64,000 nucleotides of DNA from Nectonema munidae (taxonomy: Eukaryota; Nematomorpha; Nectonematoida; Nectonematidae), in NCBI GenBank assembly GCA_030549495.1, contig JAUIRK010000858.1:198501-262500 (forward strand), written 5' to 3'. The notes below the pieces were generated by a model that was given only the letters and a program-made list of their open reading frames with translations, did no database searches and was not told the origin of the DNA. This document shows positions 59,265 to 64,000 of this stretch, piece by piece (positions within the stretch are counted from its first letter, which is position 1; every line of letters begins with the position of its first letter). Both the position numbers and the translations under genes were made by a program.

Positions 59265-61290
59265 ATGATCAAAAGTAAGTACAAAAGTACATAACATATA
59301 GTAAAAGAAGTATAATCATCCAATGGCATTTTTTATTATATAAAAAATTACTTCTTTATGTACCATGCGTGATTTTTAAACCTAAGCAAATGTATTTCCT
59401 AAGTCAAAGGCCCATTTGAAACCCATTTTATGTATTATAAAGCATATACATTCTTCATGCTTTAAAAAAATAATGCAACTTTTGCAAACAACTCGAAAAA
59501 GAAAAGGTGCTATTTCATCATTTTGGTTTAGAAAATCAATCATTCGTTTGCTTTTTGAATATGCCTAGGTCATTTTAATGGCTAAAAGACGATCCAAGCA
59601 ATACCGAGTCCACATACATTAATCGGTAAACTCTGTCATTGCCCTTCAAAAACATGAAAATGTGCCATTTCCAATTCCATAATCTGTTCACAGGTTGTAC
59701 GCGTTCTTCATTTAGTGATTGCATAATCATTATTTATTTTCTTCATCTCTTTGATATTCTCTCTCATCAAGTTTTACTTCATTTCTGCATTTACTCAATT
59801 TATACACTTTTGTTTCATCAGTGCTACACCGCCAATAGAAATAAAATATTTTTGATATATATTGCTTTTTTTTATCTCTTCCACAAAGTATTACTCATAT
59901 AGATAACCTTGGTAAACCTTTTAGCATTAGTATGCTAAAAAAAAGTTTTTTACGACGAAAAATTTTTCAAATTCATTGTTTTTCATCTTTCAAAAAAAGC
60001 AATAATCAAGATACTTCAACTTCACTTTTCGCGCTAAAAATTTTTCAAAGTGAAAAACTTTTGGAAAAGAAAAAACATTTTATTTATCAATATTTTCTCT
60101 ATAGAGCCTTTATGGATCAAAAAAGATGACGAAAAATAGAAAAAAGTAATAATGATGCAACCTATTTCACATGATTTGGCAAATGTCATTGTGCTAATTG
60201 ATTTTTGATCAATTGTAAGTCGCCTAGAATAAATACTCTGAGTGTACAATTTGCTCAATTCTACAACAGCCTTATGTAATAATAGGCTAACATATGATGC
60301 TTTTGACCCATCATTTCAAACCACAACAAAACGTTTTGATACAATTGAGGGATTTATACTTTTTTTTCAAAGTTTCAAATATAACTGCGCTTTTTTGAAC
60401 AGCTTTTAGACGGAATTCATTCGTGCAAATTTACTTAAACTAATACCTTTACCACCGGTAGCATCTTTCACCTTTATATTTTTAAAATCGAGATGACAAG
60501 ATTTATCAAGCATTTTTAATTTTAAAAGATTGAAGGAAGAGTAGGGATCCAAGAAAAACATCGAATCAGACTAAACTTTACTATTCCAACTTCGACTTAT
60601 TTCTTATAAAAATTGGTTTGCATTTTCGTTTTGATCCTACATTATGAGAACAATGCTACACGTTACGTTGGGTGGAACATAATCATATTTTTATAGACAA
60701 TTTTTCTATTATTCAAAAAATAGAACGATTTATTTCAATTAATAGAAGGCATTGAGTATTAGAAAATGATACTGAAAGCAAAAAGTTATGTACGTTATCA
60801 TTAACTTTTTGTTGATTCTATCGTATTCGGCATACTTTTGGATGGAGACCGGGATTTCACTCTATATTAGAACTTGCGTAAGTAAAGAACAGCTTCGTGA
60901 AAATTTTTTGTCCAATTTAGCCAACTGTTCGGTTTAAAAAATTTCAAGTTTTTAAAAATGTTAGATATTTAGGGATAAATGTAAACAAAAAATGAAAAAA
61001 AGGAAGCATGACAAAATTTAAAAAAAAAATTATACACAAGTAGGGAAGAAAAAAAGATGAACCATTTTTATAAAATAAAGTGATGTTGATTCATTGAATA
61101 AAAGTAGGAAAATACATAAAACGTAATAGAAAACAGTAAAAAGTCTTTTTCAAATGGTAAGTATAGGCAATGGAAAGTGTAGAGTAGAGGTGTAGATGTA
61201 TAGACCATAGTGGAGGAAAATTTATCTTTACAGTAACAGTTGGATACTTTCTTTTCAAATTTTTATTTAAAATATAAAAAAAATGAAAAA
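59265..61290. other. Intergenic, no supported gene
   Basis: AT-rich with several unremarkable open frames under 90 codons and no recognisable similarity. Confidence 0.5.
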
Positions 61291-61292
61291 TC

Positions 61293-61600
61293 CAGGGGTC
61301 ACCAAACTTTTCTTGAAGCGGGCCGATTACCGAAAATTTAAAAAAAGGCGAGTCGGAATATTGAAAAGTTAAAAAACACTGGCATTATGAAATTCCTATG
61401 AATACTTGTTTAAAACAAAATTAAGCAAACATTTCGATGTTTTCCATATATGTGACAAAGTTGATACACTGAGGATACACAAAAAGTGGAAATGAAGACA
61501 ACATGTTTCAAAATACTTATTTTATAACACCTATCAATATCAAAATTTAGTTTGCGAAGCGGATAAACTTACTTCGCAGACCGTAGTATTGTGACCCTTG
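61293..61600. mobile_element. hAT-like MITE
   Basis: Ends CAGGGGTCACCAAACTTT (left) and CAAGGGTCACAATACTAC (right, reverse strand), 308 bp. Subterminal GCGGGCCGATTACCG and GCAGACCGTAGTATTG partly mirror each other. No target duplication recognised. Confidence 0.55.
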
Positions 61601-62136
61601 AAATCTATGGCAAGTATATAGAAAAATGCAGGCAAACGGATGTATGTAGCATTATCTTTTTTTTTCTAATTCCATTCTTTCCTTAAAAAAACTATTTTTA
61701 TAATGAAATTTTTCGCGTTATAAAATGATTATTTTGATTTCAAAAGTGAAAAAAAGAAGAAAGAACTTTGAGGAAAAAATCTTCCAAGAGAGAACCAAAA
61801 ACAAAGAACTCCAACAAATTCTTATTAAATGCATTCGGATCTGACTCCACATCTGTTTATATTACACTGCACAAGAAAAAAAAACTTTCTAAAGGGATTC
61901 GGTCACTTTAAAGATTTTCTAAATTTTTTGCTCAAGTTTAATTCTAGGTCAACTGCGGTTAATTCAATTGTTTCAAGAATTAAATAGCCAAAGACCTAAG
62001 CCACAAATGTGGCTTTTTACATCAATCCCACGAAGTCTCCGTAGTAAGAATGAATAAAAATATAATCGCGAATTCGAAAATATCGCGCTAATGTCACAAA
62101 CCTTCTTTTTACCGTAATCCTAGGAAATCTCCGTAG

Positions 62137-62310
62137 TACAGTGAAATCTAGAATATGCGAACCACGAGAATCAGAATTTTTCGTATCCGAACAAGCAACG
62201 TATCCACCTACAGAAAGAAAAAAAGAAAGAAATTTTCACGAATCCGAATTCTCGCCTATCCGAACAATTTCTCTCTCTCTTCGAACCTGTTCGGATACGA
62301 CAAAAAAATT
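62137..62310. mobile_element. Tigger/pogo-like MITE, partial
   Basis: The left end TACAGTGAAATCTAGAATAT and repeated TATCCGAAC blocks (CGTATCCGAACAAG, CGCCTATCCGAAC) match 39519-39679. The right end is not preserved. Confidence 0.5.
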
Positions 62311-62646
62311 TAAAAAATAATTTCATCATGCTTTTTCCTATGAAACCGAACGTTATCCTTCGAAATCTCCTGATTTTCCAGAAGTTTAACAAATTGGCAA
62401 CAATTAGTTTTAATTAATAACTTAATATATGAAAAAATGAGGGAAAAGGGATCTAGAATTTTAAAAATTTTCTCACAGTTAATATTTTGAAAAGTTTGTC
62501 ATGAGTGTTATTTTCAATATCACGTTTCGCCTTGAAATCTCTACATATTTCTTTTAAAATTTTATGTGGGATTTCAAAAAAAAATACGGTAACATTTCAT
62601 TTTTATTTTTTCATATTAAAACTAGTAATGAAAATAATTTTTTATT

Positions 62647-62844
62647 ATGGGTGAAAATTTTGAAAAGCAAAATGGAGGTTTAGGTAAAAAGTCACCTCGT
62701 GTAGTATCCAAGCCAAGCACATCTAGACAATCTCCTAACTCACGCCCGATCAAAAAATTCAGAAATCACACAAATTCTCTAGGACACTCTCAATTCCGAT
62801 CTCACATCAATTCACGTTTATCTCCTAAGCACATTCACTTATAA
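62647..62844 (+). CDS. Small basic open frame, doubtful
   Basis: 65 codons from ATG, rich in K, R, S, N and P (for example SKPSTSRQSPNSRPIKKF). It is less AT-rich than its surroundings and preceded by an AT-rich stretch. No family recognised. It could be a chance frame, an old repeat or a first exon. Confidence 0.15.
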   Translation: MGENFEKQNGGLGKKSPRVVSKPSTSRQSPNSRPIKKFRNHTNSLGHSQFRSHINSRLSPKHIHL

Positions 62845-62975
62845 AAATTCTATATTTTAAATAGGGCTGGCGAGTAGCAACACTAAACATCCACTCCGAC
62901 GTATGCTAATTGTCCTATTACATCTTTATTTCTGATAAAACTTGACTTGTTTTATAGTTTATTCATATGTTCGTT

Positions 62976-64000
62976 ATGACAGTCTTTCTCAGCTGGTGGT
63001 CCATGATGCCATATGAGATCGAGCACAGCAACTTTCGGTTGCATTTCGAAGTACGATGCAACTAGTCTTAATCACGATACTTAATTAATTTGATAGGAAA
63101 AAAGCACGAGGGTATGAGATATAAAACAATACAAAAGTTTGATTCCAGTTTTTCTTTAAATCAATAGAAATAAATAAGGCTTATATGGGCCATTCAAAAA
63201 TTTTATTTAGTTAAAATATTAAAGGTTGAAGACATTTTTTTCAGTAGGTTTCCTGACAAACGTGCAACTAATGCACGAAACAATATATTGCGAAATATGA
63301 AAAATTAAAAAAAAATTAAGAAGCATAATAGTAATTAGATATAAAGTTAAGATCGTGAGAACTTTCATGCTTTTTATAAAAAAAGTTCTCTAATATTCTT
63401 CTTGGATTTGGTCAGTTTGTCTGTCCCTTCAGTAAAATTATTGAGGTTGTCTCTCCATCCAATGTTATATAATTCCTTGCAACAAAAACCGTTCGACTTA
63501 TAATTTCGCTAGCACTGCGGTTATCTATTGAATCAGGTGTGTCTACATGTGAAAGTTTTACTGTAACACTTCTTTACAATTAATATTTCCAATTTTTTCT
63601 TACGATATTTACACCTACACTAGGGTTGCCAGATGTGCCGGTTTTCCAAGGTGTTCCCGGTTTTGCCAGACGTTTAATGACGGAATCTGCAGAGATTAAA
63701 AACAATCCGGGCCCTTTAATTCACTTATTTTGTACTTCCAAAAGAGAAATTGCGAAAAAATTTTCCCCAAACATGATAAATTATATCTCTTCCAGAATAA
63801 AAATTCCTCATTTACTTTGATTTGTATTTTTGAAACTACCTATAGTTGTAGGTAATAAAATCTTGTTCATTAATTTCAGCTGAGTTAAAACAGAAGCCTT
63901 CCTTGCGAATCTATTGACTACTCAGATTGGATACTTTTTTAATTCAATAAACCAGGAGTGGGGAAACTTTTATGAAAGAACGCCATCATACATTCAATAC
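62976..64000. mobile_element. Right-end region with lone transposon termini
   Basis: CAGTCTTTCTCAGCTGGTGG near 62980, TAGGGTTGCCAGATGTGCCG near 63621, and CAGGAGTGGGGAAACTTTT near 63953 each look like a hAT-style terminus of a different family. Partners are missing or off window. No gene is supported. Confidence 0.35.

Overview
The window is AT-rich eukaryotic DNA from an animal, most likely an invertebrate. It has a single intron-rich host gene, hAT and Tigger-like DNA transposons, piggyBac-like MITEs, LINE fragments and tRNA-derived SINEs. The base composition and repeat mix would fit an arthropod such as a copepod, or a cnidarian, but nothing here fixes the species.

Left and middle (711-47437, plus strand): one large gene for a BIG-type ARF guanine-nucleotide exchange factor (ARFGEF1/ARFGEF2; Sec71 in flies). 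I could place 27 coding exons, running from the HUS domain through the Sec7 catalytic domain and the HDS repeats to the stop codon. All exon junction phases agree. The amino-terminal DCB-domain exons lie to the left of the window. The exons read as an intact, conserved protein except in exon 20 (37290-37389), which carries an in-frame TGA and is followed by a missing block of about 16-17 conserved residues. A short 3' UTR with an AATAAA signal follows. Two introns are only 53 and 55 bp; others reach 4.5 kb and hold nearly all the mobile DNA.

Introns: hAT elements or remnants (2483-4778; 25477-27081 with a perfect 8-bp target duplication; 33852-35370; 43658-44083), hAT MITEs (21357-21760, 45357-45668), Tigger/mariner-like MITEs, LINE 3' ends including a nested insertion at 28033-29290, tRNA-related SINEs, and a dense family of 100-140 bp elements with TTAA-CCC...GGG-TTAA ends (piggyBac-like MITEs). 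Two of these form a long inverted repeat inside one intron.

Right (47710-64000): I see no convincing host gene. The main object is a nested structure at 50915-58679. A hAT element with matching 9-nt flanks carries a broken GTF2IRD2/SCAND3-like transposase and two unrelated tandem arrays, both with a period near 150 bp. A second hAT (ZMYM1-like, 54213-56260) is inserted in the second array. The rest is SINE, MITE and transposon-end debris.

I found no new defence, toxin or metabolic system. The points most worth a second look are the nested hAT with its 150-bp arrays, the TTAA MITE family and its hairpin pair, and the exon-20 stop.
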